The translations under genes were made by a program, and so were the position numbers. Under the pieces are notes generated by a model, which saw nothing but the letters and a program-made list of their open reading frames with translations, ran no database searches and was not told where the DNA came from. From Candidatus Liptonbacteria bacterium (GTDB taxonomy: Bacteria; Patescibacteriota; Minisyncoccia; UBA6257; 2-01-FULL-56-20), in the NCBI GenBank assembly GCA_016867315.1, contig VGJV01000004.1, forward strand, positions 1 through 37,430: 37,430 nt of DNA, written 5' to 3'. Shown one piece after another: positions 13,229-21,961 of the stretch (within the stretch, counting starts at the first letter, position 1; each line of letters starts with the position of its first letter).

Positions 13229-13945
13229 ATGAAATTTAATGATTCTCTTCCGCGACAGGCGGAAATGATGCGGAGTCTGCGAGAGCGGATGGGGAGGGGG
13301 CTTTTTGCGTGGGAAGACTGGAGCAATCACTGCAAAGCATTTATTCAGGAAAAAGATGATCCGGGAATTGTAAGTGTGGTCCCATGGAGCATAGAAATCC
13401 TGGATGCCCCATGCCCGTTCTCTCCAGGGAAGAAAAGAAAAGATACTCACGAGTTAATTTTAGAGCTGGCAAAAGTAGGAGGCGAACCCCTGAGTCTCGC
13501 TCGTTTTGTGCGGATGCATACCCTTGAACGCCTCCCTCGGTTTGTCGTAGGAGCTGAAGAGTGGACATTGACGCAACCTTTTGCGTCCAATCTCGCGAGC
13601 TGTCGATGGCATGCCATGTATCGAGGAATAGTGAAGAAGCCATTTATGACTCGAAAAGAGATGCGGGCACAGGTGCTCGCTGAATTCCCCGAATATACCA
13701 TCCCTAATGCGCTCACAGTGGCCATGCTTCATATGTTTCATGGTTACCAGTTTGGCTGTAAGCCGCGGCAATACCTCGATCCGGAACAATGGATGATGAC
13801 TTCAGATCAAATCGACGAAAATAGGGTGGTGGAGATAGGCTGTTCTTCTCCGGAAGGGGTCTACATTAGCCACTCCAAACTCGACGAAGAGGCATCTGAT
13901 AACGATACCGGGGTCGCCTTGGAGCTAAAGCTTCCTAGTGCATAG
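13229..13945 (+). CDS. Hypothetical cytoplasmic protein
   Basis: I do not recognise this 238-residue protein. It has no membrane segment or signal peptide. It is mildly rich in Met, Trp and His, with segments such as LFAWEDWSNHCKAF, THELILELAKVGGEPLSLAR and LTVAMLHMFHGYQFGCKPRQ, and has an acidic C-terminus (KLDEEASDNDTG). Composition and codon use look like those of a real gene, and it is flanked by a structured leader upstream and a hairpin terminator downstream. It is converged upon by nrdB from the other side. The ordered elements in its leader suggest regulated expression, but no function can be assigned. Confidence 0.65.
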   Translation: MKFNDSLPRQAEMMRSLRERMGRGLFAWEDWSNHCKAFIQEKDDPGIVSVVPWSIEILDAPCPFSPGKKRKDTHELILELAKVGGEPLSLARFVRMHTLERLPRFVVGAEEWTLTQPFASNLASCRWHAMYRGIVKKPFMTRKEMRAQVLAEFPEYTIPNALTVAMLHMFHGYQFGCKPRQYLDPEQWMMTSDQIDENRVVEIGCSSPEGVYISHSKLDEEASDNDTGVALELKLPSA

Positions 13946-13995
13946 CTGGATGAGAAAGCAGTAAAAGGAGGAGTCCTACCAGATGGACAAAAACA

Positions 13996-14023
13996 AGCGC
14001 CCATGCCGGAAGGTATGGGCGCT
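13996..14023. terminator. Bidirectional terminator between the hypothetical gene and nrdB
   Basis: AGCGCCCATGCC and GGTATGGGCGCT form a 12-pair stem (one G-U) around a GGAA tetraloop. On the minus strand it is followed by TTGTTTTTG, on the plus strand by CTATTTTA, so it can end both converging transcripts. Confidence 0.8.
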
Positions 14024-14046
14024 GCGCTATTTTAGCCAATGACAAC

Positions 14047-15126
14047 TTACTGCTTAGGTGTTTCTTTCTTGGGCTCCTCTCCCCATTTGAGCATGCCGCT
14101 CTTGTACTCTGTGACGCGGGTTTCGAAGAAATTCTTTTCTTTGCGGAGATCCATGATCTCGCTCATCCACGGGAAAGGATTCGCGGTATTATACACTTTT
14201 GCAAGTCCAATGCGCTCCAGGCGGCGATCGGCGATATATTTGATGTAATCGTTAATGGCTTCCGCATTGAGCCCCATGATCCCGCGGGGGAGACAATCCT
14301 TCGCATAGGCATATTCAAGTTCTACGGCTTTTTTGATATTTTCGGTCAAGGTCGCTTTGAATTCCGAGGTCCAGATCGCCGGGTTTTCTTGGACGATTGT
14401 GTTAATGAGATCCGATCCGAATGCCAAGTGTACCGATTCATCCCGAAGAATGAACTGGAACTGTTCGCCCACGCCTGCCATCCGGTTCTGCCGAAGGAAA
14501 GAAAGCATCATTACAAACCCCGCGTAGAAGAAGATGCCTTCCATGATGACGTAGAAGCCTACGAGATCGTGTACGAACCGCTGGATATTCGCGGTGCCCT
14601 GCGTGGTGAAATTGGGGTCCATGATGGATTTGGTCATCGCCACCACGAATTCATCCTTCTCCTTAATGGAGGGAATCGAGGCGTACATGTTGTACACCTC
14701 GTCGGGGTTGAGGCCCAACGTATCGCAAGAGTAAATAAAAGTATCGGTGTGGATCGCTTCTTCATATGCCTGCCTCAGGAGGTACTGCCGGCATTCGGGA
14801 TTCGTAATGTGCCGGTACACGATGAGCACCAAATTGTTCGCAGTGAGGGACTCGGCCGTAGAGAAGAACCCCATGTTCCAGAGGATGAGGCGGCGTTCAT
14901 CGTCCGAAAGCCCTTTCGGATTTTTCCAGGTCTCCACATCTTTTTGCATGTTGACCTCTTCGGGGATCCAGTTGTTTGCTACCCCTTTCTTATAATGCTC
15001 GCGCGCCCATTTGTATTTCATGGGCAGGATCTTGTTCGGGTCGGTGGAGGTGGAATTCAATATTCGTTTTTCGGCGTTTGCCGAAGAGGGAGCTGCGGGT
15101 ATGGAGAAAGAAGAATCGTTGGACAT
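14047..15126 (-). CDS. nrdB: Ribonucleoside-diphosphate reductase small subunit, class Ic-like
   Basis: This 359-residue subunit houses the dimetal cofactor that starts the radical chain for deoxynucleotide synthesis. Visible ligands are Glu92 (TAESL), Glu123 and His126 (YEEAIHTDTF), Glu196 (MEGIFFY), Glu230 and His233 (RDESVH). The position of the radical Tyr of class Ia is Phe130, and the first ligand is Glu, not Asp. Both are hallmarks of class Ic enzymes such as that of Chlamydia trachomatis, which use a Mn/Fe centre; every ligand falls exactly three positions later than the residue numbers I recall for that enzyme. The N-terminal ~20 residues are low-complexity. It lies downstream of nrdA on the same strand. 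Confidence 0.92.
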   Translation of the reverse strand: MSNDSSFSIPAAPSSANAEKRILNSTSTDPNKILPMKYKWAREHYKKGVANNWIPEEVNMQKDVETWKNPKGLSDDERRLILWNMGFFSTAESLTANNLVLIVYRHITNPECRQYLLRQAYEEAIHTDTFIYSCDTLGLNPDEVYNMYASIPSIKEKDEFVVAMTKSIMDPNFTTQGTANIQRFVHDLVGFYVIMEGIFFYAGFVMMLSFLRQNRMAGVGEQFQFILRDESVHLAFGSDLINTIVQENPAIWTSEFKATLTENIKKAVELEYAYAKDCLPRGIMGLNAEAINDYIKYIADRRLERIGLAKVYNTANPFPWMSEIMDLRKEKNFFETRVTEYKSGMLKWGEEPKKETPKQ

Positions 15127-15166
15127 AAGATAACTAATAACCTATGACTAATAACTTATAACAAGC
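15124..15166. repeat. Heptad tract, ATAACTA/ATAACTT type
   Basis: ATAACTA, ATAACCT, ATGACTA, ATAACTT, ATAACAA units start at the nrdB start codon and run upstream of it. Confidence 0.7.
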
Positions 15167-15191
15167 AAGAAGACATTACAACCCCACTGAT

Positions 15192-15226
15192 GTCATAGGC
15201 CATCAGTGTTAGGTCGTTAGTCGTGA
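15192..15226. repeat. Heptad tract, GTCATAG/GTCGTTA type
   Basis: GTCATAG, GCCATCA, GTGTTAG, GTCGTTA, GTCGTGA units end four bases before the nrdA stop codon. The word differs from that of the tract 30 bases away. Confidence 0.65.
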
Positions 15227-15229
15227 ACA

Positions 15230-18154
15230 CTACTGACACGCTTCGCAAAGTCCTCCTTCTGCAATATGAATCACTTTACTTGCTGATACGATAGAAGGGT
15301 CTTTCACTTCGCTTGGCGAAGTGATTTCCGCGCGTAAGGTGGAAGCCGAGGCCAGTTCTACTTGCGTGTCTCGCTGAAACGAAGTGGAGGTGGAAGGTTG
15401 GGGCTGAGGCTCTCCGGCGGAAGAGGGGAGAGTAGAGGCTACGGCAGCTACTGCCATCACTTCGGGGATACTCTCGGTAGCGGGGGGCGTGTCGTATTTC
15501 TTATTGATGTCCAAGGTGCTCTTCTCAATGGAGGAAGCGCCCAAGGTGCGGAGGTAATACGTGGTCTTTAATCCCTTCTGCCACGCTTCCATATACACAT
15601 CGGCAATAAAGGGTCCGGATTCGCTCGCGGTAAAGATGTTTACGGACTGGCTTTGGTCGATCCACTTTCCGCGATGTGCGGCGTGCTCCACGATCCAGTG
15701 GGGATCGATTTCGAAAACTTCCATATAGCGGTTCCGCAATTCCTCGGGAAGCTCGGCGATCCTTTGGACGCTCCCGTCATAGAACTTGAGCTTTTCAACG
15801 ATCTCATCCTTCCAAAGGTTCAGTCTCTCCAAATCTTCCACGAGATATTTGTTGATGACGGTAAACTCGCCGCTGAAGTTGGATTTTACGTAGAGGTTTT
15901 TGTAGATAGGCTCGATAGAGGGAAGACAGCCGGAAATGTTCGCAATGGTGGCGGTGGGCGCAATAGCTAAGCAGTTCGAATTGCGCATGCCGTGCTTTTT
16001 GACCGATTCTCGGACAGGTGCCCAATCAAGCTTTCCCTCCTTTTCAATGCCGGTGGGAATCCCGCGTTCTTCTTCGAGTATTCCCAAGGTGTCCACGGGG
16101 AAGAGGCCCCGGTCCCATTTGGAACCTTTGTAGCTCGAATAGGTACCGCGCTCTTCGGCGAGCTTCGAAGAGGCGAGTATTGCGTGATATGAGACAAACT
16201 CCATAAGCGAATCCGAAAGCTGCACGGCTTCCTCGCTCGCGAACTGCATTCTCACTTTATAAAGCAAATCCTGGTAGCCCATGATGCCCAATCCGACGGG
16301 CCGGTGTTGCAAGTTGGAATTCTTAGCCTCGATCGTGGGGTAATAGTTCAAATCGATTACGTTGTCGAGCAATCGGATTGCGGTGATAACGGTTTGCCCA
16401 AGAAGCTCGTAATTGATCTTCCCATGTTCGAAATGCCGCACTAAGTTTACGGAACCCAGATTGCAGACCGCCGTCTCTTCGCGGGAGGTGTTTAAAGTAA
16501 TTTCAGTACAAAGGTTCGAGCTGTGTACGACTCCCACGTGATCTTGCGGAGAGCGGATATTGCAAGGGTCTTTAAAGGTCATCCACGGGTGCCCCGTCTC
16601 GAAGAGCATCGTGATCATTTTCCGCCAGAGTTCCTGCGCCTTGATCCGTTTCCAGAGCTGAATTTCTCCCTTATCGGCTTTCGCTTCGTATTCTATATAG
16701 CGTTTCTCGAATTCCTTTCCATATACATGATGGAGATCTCCTACTTCATCGGGGGAGAAGAGCGTCCATTCGCCATCTTCCCGCAGCCGTTTCATAAAAA
16801 GGTCGGGAATCCAGTTCGAGGTATTGATATCGTGCGTACGTCGGCGTTCGTCCCCGGTATTTTTCCGGAGCTCCAAGAAATCCTCCACTTCATAGTGCCA
16901 GGTTTCGAGATACACGCAGGTAGCACCGCGGCGCTTGCCGCTTCGGTTGATGGAGGCAGTCGTAGCGTCCACGATTTTAAGGAAAGGAACCACGCCTTGG
17001 CTCGTGGTATTGATGCTCTTGATTAAAGCTCCCACTGCCCGCAAGTTGGACCAGTCATTACCTACCCCCCCGGACCATTTCGAAAGCTGCGCGTTGTCGC
17101 CGATACATTTAAAAATATGGTGGAGATCGTCTTCGACGGTCGTGAGGTAGCAGGAACTCATCTGCGGATGGGTGGTCGCGGAGTGAAGAAGGGTAGGGGT
17201 GGAGGGAACGTATCGGAAGGTGGAAATCGTGTGATAAAACTCCATAGCACGCGCTTCCTTCTTGGGTTCGATGAGAGACAAGCCTAACGCTACGCGCATC
17301 CAGAAATACTGGGGCACTTCAAAAATATTCTGATCGTAATCGCGCATGAAGTAGCGATCGTAGAGCGTCTGAATGCCCATGAACTCAAAAAGCTGATCGC
17401 GTTCCGGAACGAGCGTTTTACCGAGTGCCTCGAGATCGGCTTCGAGAACCCTTTTATCGAACCGGCCACATTCCACACCGCGCTTCATCGCTTTCGCAAA
17501 GCCGCTTTGATACGCTTCGATAAAGCCTTTTTCAAATTCATCTACTCCCAAAACTTCTTTATAGAGATCGTTCGCGAGGAATCGGGCCGCGACATTCGAA
17601 TACACCGGGTCGCGCTCGATGCGAGCCTTGAGCGCCATGAGCACCACTTGATTAATTTCAGAGGTGGAAATTCCGTCATAAAGACCGGTTTTCACATCTT
17701 CCAAAATTTCATAGACGTTAATGGCGGCCGCCGGATATTCGTTCGAGACATTTCTGATAGCTCGCTCAATTTGAGCGACATCGAAACGCGCGGTGGTGCC
17801 ATCGCGGCGTTTTACGTTCAATTCCCGCCGCTCTACCCGTTCAAGTGTCTCCCACTTCTTTCGTTCACGCACTTTTTCACGCTCCCGGCGATAGAGCACA
17901 TACGATTTGGATACGTTAAAGTGACCGGACTCCGCGAGTACGCGCTCCACAATGTCCTGAATATCTTCGACGCCCGGCACTCGCTCCACGAATTTGCGAT
18001 CGATCTCTCGAACGACCAAATTAGTGAGATCAAAAAGTTGAGTTTCGGTAAGGGGGACGCCCGTGGCGATGAAGGCTTTATCCATCGCGCGCTCGATTCG
18101 GGCGCGGTCAAAAGACACAATACTCCCATTCCGCTTTTTGATCTGATCAGTCAT
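15230..18154 (-). CDS. nrdA: Ribonucleoside-diphosphate reductase large subunit, class I
   Basis: This 974-residue subunit reduces ribonucleoside diphosphates. It begins with two ATP-cone-like regulatory regions (about 1-95 and 110-200; KKRNGSIVSFD and VKRRDGTTARFD), which set overall activity through ATP/dATP. Active-site residues are visible: Cys335 (SSCYL), the finger loop NLCTEI (Asn547, Cys549, Glu551), Cys564 (AVCNLGS), the radical-path Tyr pair in TTYYLRTLG (866-867), and the C-terminal redox pair CEAC (970, 973). A low-complexity linker of ~75 residues (Pro/Ser/Thr/Ala) precedes the Cys tail, longer than usual. It pairs with nrdB 100 bases downstream. Confidence 0.95.
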   Translation of the reverse strand: MTDQIKKRNGSIVSFDRARIERAMDKAFIATGVPLTETQLFDLTNLVVREIDRKFVERVPGVEDIQDIVERVLAESGHFNVSKSYVLYRREREKVRERKKWETLERVERRELNVKRRDGTTARFDVAQIERAIRNVSNEYPAAAINVYEILEDVKTGLYDGISTSEINQVVLMALKARIERDPVYSNVAARFLANDLYKEVLGVDEFEKGFIEAYQSGFAKAMKRGVECGRFDKRVLEADLEALGKTLVPERDQLFEFMGIQTLYDRYFMRDYDQNIFEVPQYFWMRVALGLSLIEPKKEARAMEFYHTISTFRYVPSTPTLLHSATTHPQMSSCYLTTVEDDLHHIFKCIGDNAQLSKWSGGVGNDWSNLRAVGALIKSINTTSQGVVPFLKIVDATTASINRSGKRRGATCVYLETWHYEVEDFLELRKNTGDERRRTHDINTSNWIPDLFMKRLREDGEWTLFSPDEVGDLHHVYGKEFEKRYIEYEAKADKGEIQLWKRIKAQELWRKMITMLFETGHPWMTFKDPCNIRSPQDHVGVVHSSNLCTEITLNTSREETAVCNLGSVNLVRHFEHGKINYELLGQTVITAIRLLDNVIDLNYYPTIEAKNSNLQHRPVGLGIMGYQDLLYKVRMQFASEEAVQLSDSLMEFVSYHAILASSKLAEERGTYSSYKGSKWDRGLFPVDTLGILEEERGIPTGIEKEGKLDWAPVRESVKKHGMRNSNCLAIAPTATIANISGCLPSIEPIYKNLYVKSNFSGEFTVINKYLVEDLERLNLWKDEIVEKLKFYDGSVQRIAELPEELRNRYMEVFEIDPHWIVEHAAHRGKWIDQSQSVNIFTASESGPFIADVYMEAWQKGLKTTYYLRTLGASSIEKSTLDINKKYDTPPATESIPEVMAVAAVASTLPSSAGEPQPQPSTSTSFQRDTQVELASASTLRAEITSPSEVKDPSIVSASKVIHIAEGGLCEACQ

Positions 18155-18186
18155 GAATTATGAGAAATTTTTTAGAGATATTTTTC

Positions 18187-18229
18187 AGTATACACCGCCG
18201 CATTGCCGCGCTACTCCTACTTATCCACA
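18187..18229 (-). promoter_or_regulatory. Probable nrdA promoter region with a DnaA-box-like site
   Basis: A perfect TTATCCACA (18221-18229), the E. coli DnaA-box consensus, lies about 65 bases upstream of the nrdA start, next to a minus-strand TATACT (18187-18192) that could be the -10. DnaA is known to regulate nrdAB in E. coli; the same is inferred here, not shown. A stray match to nine bases cannot be excluded. Confidence 0.45.
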
Positions 18230-18289
18230 GTTTTCACCACGCGAAAAAAAAGGCAAACTCTTCTTTCATTTGAGCTAAAAATCCATGAA

Positions 18290-18829
18290 TTATTCATGAG
18301 GCTGGAGTAAAAATTCAGCCAAAATTTCATAATCGGCTCCGTGAGGCGAAAGGTGGGATTCCATAAGCACTAAAGAGTTGGCTAATTCGTTCCAATTCAC
18401 TTGCTCGTGAAGCGATTTTATGGGGAAATGAGCAAATTCTTCTTCTCGAAAACGGGCAAGGGTGAGGTGTAAACGAAATGGCCGCTTCTCGGCAGGGCCA
18501 AGAGCAATATCGAGGTGAGATTTGAGGAGTAAAAGCTCACGGGGAGCATTTCCCTCCGCCCAAATGAGGCGGGGGCGCCGCGGATCGGGTCCAAAAGAGA
18601 GAGTATGAAAAAGAAGAGGGAAGGGAGAAGAGCTACGAGTAATATTTTCGAGAATCTCCTTGGTGCTTTCGATATTTTCGTCCGTGGCGTGCCAGGGAGG
18701 GATAAGAGTAATATGTAAATTTTTTCCGGCAAGCCATCGCACGGGGAAATTATAATGGCGAGCGGCCCACTCGGCCACGCATTGTTGCAGTTTTGGAGAA
18801 ATTTTCAAAGCCACAAAAATTCGGCGCAT
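18290..18829 (-). CDS. thpR: RNA 2',3'-cyclic phosphodiesterase (LigT/ThpR)
   Basis: Start chosen at the ATG giving MRRIFVALKI, the conserved family opening; an upstream ATG would add 19 unconserved residues encoded by a hairpin. The 179-residue 2H-phosphoesterase has both HxTx signatures, NLHITLIPPWH (about residue 40) and RLHLTLARFRE (about 124). Family members hydrolyse 2',3'-cyclic phosphates at RNA ends and can ligate tRNA halves in vitro. It stands alone, with a hairpin terminator just upstream. A link to splicing of the intron-bearing tRNA in this window is tempting but unsupported, since group I introns splice themselves. Confidence 0.88.
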   Translation of the reverse strand: MRRIFVALKISPKLQQCVAEWAARHYNFPVRWLAGKNLHITLIPPWHATDENIESTKEILENITRSSSPFPLLFHTLSFGPDPRRPRLIWAEGNAPRELLLLKSHLDIALGPAEKRPFRLHLTLARFREEEFAHFPIKSLHEQVNWNELANSLVLMESHLSPHGADYEILAEFLLQPHE

Positions 18830-18850
18830 ACGAGTACTGTACCAGAAAAT

Positions 18851-18889
18851 GAAATTGCCCACTTCCAGTTTCCCGGAAATGGGCAATTC
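18851..18889 (-). terminator. Terminator of the hypothetical gene at 18928
   Basis: AATTGCCCACTTCC pairs with GGAAATGGGCAATT (one mismatch). On the minus strand the stem is followed by TCATTTTCT. It lies between the hypothetical gene and thpR. Confidence 0.6.
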
Positions 18890-18927
18890 ATTGAATTTAC
18901 GAACGTGATGTAATCTGCGTTGCGGTC

Positions 18928-19419
18928 TTACGACGGCGCGCCGGCGAGTTCAGGCTCCTTCGCTGGAGTGGCGGGCACTTCAGGGGTCTGAACTTCAAAT
19001 CCGCCAGAGGCTTCCGAGGTTTCCGTCGAAGCTTGGGAATTTGCCGCATTGCCGGACCCAATCACTTCCGTTGCCGGTTCAGCCGGAGGGGCGACAGAAG
19101 CGGAAGGAATATCAGCATCTTTGACTACCCCGAGGCCGGTAGCCGAAACTTCAGGCTCCTTCTCAGTGGCTTCGAGTTCCGCAAGGGCGGCACGAACTTC
19201 GTTTGCGGCTTGAGCCAGCTTGTGAAGCCAGGCATGCGCGGCTCGCCAATCATGAATATAGGCCACCATCGCGGTGTTTGCCCTATGAAGAACGTGAGCT
19301 TCTGTCCGAACTCCCGGTTGCTGTAGCACCCAGGCCTCGAGTTGTGGATAGGTGGGTTTGTGCTCCCGAATGTAGTTGATGACAGCGGCTGAATCGAGTC
19401 CAAGGGCTTGGAGGGCCAT
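18928..19419 (-). CDS. Hypothetical protein with a disordered tail
   Basis: This 163-residue protein is of unknown family. Residues 1-85 are predicted helical, with Trp and Ala residues (VINYIREHKPTYPQLEAWVL, HDWRAAHAWLHKLAQAANEV). From about residue 90 on it is a low-complexity tail rich in Ala, Pro, Glu, Ser and Thr ending PAKEPELAGAPS. There is no signal peptide or membrane segment. It is framed by hairpin terminators on both sides (18851-18889 downstream, 19516-19556 upstream), so it is transcribed on its own. Confidence 0.6.
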   Translation of the reverse strand: MALQALGLDSAAVINYIREHKPTYPQLEAWVLQQPGVRTEAHVLHRANTAMVAYIHDWRAAHAWLHKLAQAANEVRAALAELEATEKEPEVSATGLGVVKDADIPSASVAPPAEPATEVIGSGNAANSQASTETSEASGGFEVQTPEVPATPAKEPELAGAPS

Positions 19420-19515
19420 GGCATCATACCCTTTGCCGCACGCCGGATACTCCGGATCCCTCGCGGCAACTGGCGTGGACTGTACTATTTTTGGCGCTTC
19501 TCGTCAAACAAATAA

Positions 19516-19556
19516 AAACCCCCGTTCCGGTATTCCTCGGTCCCGGGCGGGGGCTG
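19516..19556 (-). terminator. Terminator of the AI-2E-type permease transcript
   Basis: CCCCCG (19519-19524) and CGGGGG (19548-19553) close a GC-rich hairpin; on the minus strand it is followed by TTTTTATTTG, a classic intrinsic terminator tail. Confidence 0.75.
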
Positions 19557-19617
19557 CTATTTCAGCATGTTTTGAACTTACAAACTCGAAGCTTCCAGAT
19601 CGTAGTGGAATCCAAGG

Positions 19618-20646
19618 TTAAGCCTGCCTTGAACTTACGTTGATAATCGTGGGATAAAGCTCAAAAAGCGAAAAAAGAAGGGCTAACGCCACCGGCCCTG
19701 CAAAAAATCCGATGGGGCCGAAGAAGGCGAGCCCCCCCAACACTCCCAAAAGCACGAAAAGGGGATGCATCCGCAGTTTTCGTTCGACCACAATGGTGCC
19801 AATAATGTTGTCGACGAGTCCCACAATGATAACCGACCATATAAGAAGCCCGATCGTAGGAGCGAGAGGAGCCGTGAAAAAGAGATAGACAATCGCAGGA
19901 AGACTTACGAGCATGGTGCCGAATGGGGGAAGGAGGGCAGCCACGGTGGCAACGGCTCCCCAAAGCATAGGAGAGGGCACTCCAAACACGAGAAATCCCA
20001 ACCCCGTCAAAATCCCTTGGAGGAGAGCGATGGCGAGTTTGCCTCGCACCACGGCATTGATAGCTTCAGTAAGGCGGCGAAGAATCTTTTCATCATATTG
20101 GTTGGCCAAAGGCGAGACAGCGATGACGCTCTTTTTGAAGTCTTCTCCGTCCCGAAGGAAGAAAAAAAGAGAAAGAATAAGCAGGAAGAAGTGAAGAAGA
20201 ATGTTCGCCACTCCCAAGAAAAGCCCTCCTAGGTTTTGCACCGTGAATGCCAGAGCCTGCTTCGCGTATTCCAGGGCATTTACTTGGAGGGTGGGCCAGA
20301 ATTCTCGAAGCCGAGCTTCGATGGTAGTGAATACTTTTCCCAAATCTCCACCATTATTTTGAAGGATGGTGGTATAAAGGTCTTGTGCGTCCCGGAAGGC
20401 CAAAAATCCAAAAGCAAGAAGAGGCACAATAATGACCACCGAAACCAATAAAATAATAACTAACGCCGCGAGCGTGCCCCCTCCGCCAAAGTTTCTATGA
20501 AAAAAGTGATATAGCGGATGCAGCGCGATTGCCAAGATGAGCGCGAGGAACAGCGTGGCGAGATATGGAAAAAGAATAAGATAAGCTACCCACAAAGCTC
20601 CCAAGAGGAGAAGTATGAAAAAGCCTATTTCGAATCGTTGTTGCAT
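19618..20646 (-). CDS. AI-2E family (PerM/YhhT-like) membrane permease
   Basis: This 342-residue integral membrane protein has the family pattern: two N-terminal helices (FFILLLLGALWVAYLILFP, LFLALILAIALHPLYHFF), a third helix VIILLVSVVIIVPLLAFG, a soluble-helical region (about 85-150), then RDGEDFKKSVIA and five C-terminal helices including the SPMLWGAVATVAALLPPFG segment and the GLVDNIIGTIVVERKLRMHPLFVLLGVLGG block typical of the family. Members export small molecules or ions; the autoinducer-2 role applies to only some, so the substrate here is open. It is followed by a strong terminator; the next gene upstream is the ATP-cone protein. Confidence 0.88.
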   Translation of the reverse strand: MQQRFEIGFFILLLLGALWVAYLILFPYLATLFLALILAIALHPLYHFFHRNFGGGGTLAALVIILLVSVVIIVPLLAFGFLAFRDAQDLYTTILQNNGGDLGKVFTTIEARLREFWPTLQVNALEYAKQALAFTVQNLGGLFLGVANILLHFFLLILSLFFFLRDGEDFKKSVIAVSPLANQYDEKILRRLTEAINAVVRGKLAIALLQGILTGLGFLVFGVPSPMLWGAVATVAALLPPFGTMLVSLPAIVYLFFTAPLAPTIGLLIWSVIIVGLVDNIIGTIVVERKLRMHPLFVLLGVLGGLAFFGPIGFFAGPVALALLFSLFELYPTIINVSSRQA

Positions 20647-20652
20647 GCGTGA

Positions 20653-20931
20653 TTACTCTTTGGAGTAGCGCCTCCAGGCATCCGCTGCCTGGGGAGCCAA
20701 GGCTTCGAGTTCGGCGATGATCTGCTCTTTGAGTTCGGCGGAAGTAACGGCTTCTTTATTGTCCGCAAAGTCGAGAGCGCGCTGGGCAGCCTGATCCACA
20801 ATTCCGGCATTATCCGGACTATTCATACCCACATCGGCAAGCGCGCCTTCAATGGAGCCGCGAAGTTTCTGGGCATCGAACGGCTGTCGAGAACCGTTTC
20901 TTTTGACCACCTCCTTAGCCATACTTTTCAT
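20653..20931 (-). CDS. Free-standing ATP-cone domain protein
   Basis: Start at 20931 is supported by GAGGAG five bases upstream. The 92-residue protein is a lone ATP-cone-like module: VVKRNGSRQPFDAQKLRGSIEGAL, then a helical half ending EALAPQAADAWRRYSKE. ATP-cones bind ATP/dATP and usually form the N-terminus of ribonucleotide reductase or of the NrdR repressor; stand-alone copies may act as nucleotide-sensing adaptors. Because NrdA in this window already has two cones, this one may act elsewhere. It is separated from the permease by six bases and is likely co-transcribed with it. Confidence 0.75.
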   Translation of the reverse strand: MKSMAKEVVKRNGSRQPFDAQKLRGSIEGALADVGMNSPDNAGIVDQAAQRALDFADNKEAVTSAELKEQIIAELEALAPQAADAWRRYSKE

Positions 20932-20940
20932 TGTACTCCT

Positions 20941-20977
20941 CTATGTTCTAATTTCTACTTTCTATTTTCTAATCTAG
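20941..20977. repeat. Heptad tract, CTAATTT/CTACTTT type
   Basis: CTATGTT, CTAATTT, CTACTTT, CTATTTT, CTAATCT units lie between the ATP-cone and MscS genes and reach the MscS stop codon. It is the reverse complement of the GAAAGTA type. Confidence 0.7.
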
Positions 20978-21822
20978 ACCGTGCGGGGCGCATCGCGGGG
21001 TAAATCGAGATTTTCCTTCTCGAATGCTAATTTGAGGCGTCGCCGCATTTCTCCCGTCGTATCCCATTGGTGAAGCGGCTGGGTATCGCCGATGACTTTG
21101 ATGGTGGTGCCCCAATCGCTCATTCCTTCTATGCGAAAAAACTGCGGCGGAGTGAGCACATACTTTTTCCATATGGGGTCCGCCGCGAGTTCCTCTCCCA
21201 CGCGGTTGATAATCTCGATCCCTTTCTCTACCCCCACCTTATGGGAGACCGTGATATTTAAGTTCACTCGAGAGAGTTTCTTCGAAAAATTGGAGACGCG
21301 CCGAATCATTCCATGAGGAAGGTGATGCACAGTGCCATCCAGATCCCGAAGTTGAGTAATGCGGAGGGTAATATCCTCGACCGTGCCGCAGGTGGCATCG
21401 AAGCATACATAATCGCCCACGCGATATTGATTTTCAATAATGATAAAAAGACCGGAAATCACGTCATGCACAAAGGACTGACTGCCGAACCCTATCGCGA
21501 TTCCTAAAATTCCCGCCGCCGCGATAAGGGGTCCCGTCTCCACTCCCAATTCGGCGAGAAACATAGTGGTCGCGACGATCCAGACCGTAACGCGGAGCGT
21601 ATCCGAAAAAACCCGGATAAGCGTTTTCTCCCGCCTGCGTTCCGCTTTTCTCGAAAGGAATCTGTCTGAGACGATCACGCGTCGCACCACTTTTTCGAGG
21701 AAAATAGTACCTATGATCCGAATTAAAATCGCCCCCACCACAATAAGGAGGAGTTTAAGTCCATGTGATTGGAGCCAATCCACCACCCCTTGTGGAGTAA
21801 TGTACATAGAAAACTCGAGCAT
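20974..21822 (-). CDS. MscS-type mechanosensitive channel
   Basis: This 282-residue protein has an N-terminal membrane helix (LKLLLIVVGAILIRIIGTIFL), a second (VTVWIVATTMFLAELGV), and the pore helix block PLIAAAGILGIAIGFGSQSFVHDVISGLFIIIENQYRVGD, in which G/A packing and the GFGSQ turn are diagnostic. A beta domain (GTVEDITLRITQLRDLDG, VHHLPHG) and a C-terminal alpha/beta region follow. It opens under membrane tension to release solutes during hypo-osmotic shock. The gene is divergent from guaB across about 140 bases. Confidence 0.92.
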   Translation of the reverse strand: MLEFSMYITPQGVVDWLQSHGLKLLLIVVGAILIRIIGTIFLEKVVRRVIVSDRFLSRKAERRREKTLIRVFSDTLRVTVWIVATTMFLAELGVETGPLIAAAGILGIAIGFGSQSFVHDVISGLFIIIENQYRVGDYVCFDATCGTVEDITLRITQLRDLDGTVHHLPHGMIRRVSNFSKKLSRVNLNITVSHKVGVEKGIEIINRVGEELAADPIWKKYVLTPPQFFRIEGMSDWGTTIKVIGDTQPLHQWDTTGEMRRRLKLAFEKENLDLPRDAPRTV

Positions 21823-21961
21823 ATTCTTATGTCTTCATACCGCGCTTCCAGTAAAGGAATAATGGAGCTCTTTCCTTGGCGCGACGCTTGACGTAGAATG
21901 TCTCTAATGAACCCCCTTACTCCCTACATGAAAGAGAGCTTTTTAAGCAAAGGGAAATTAT

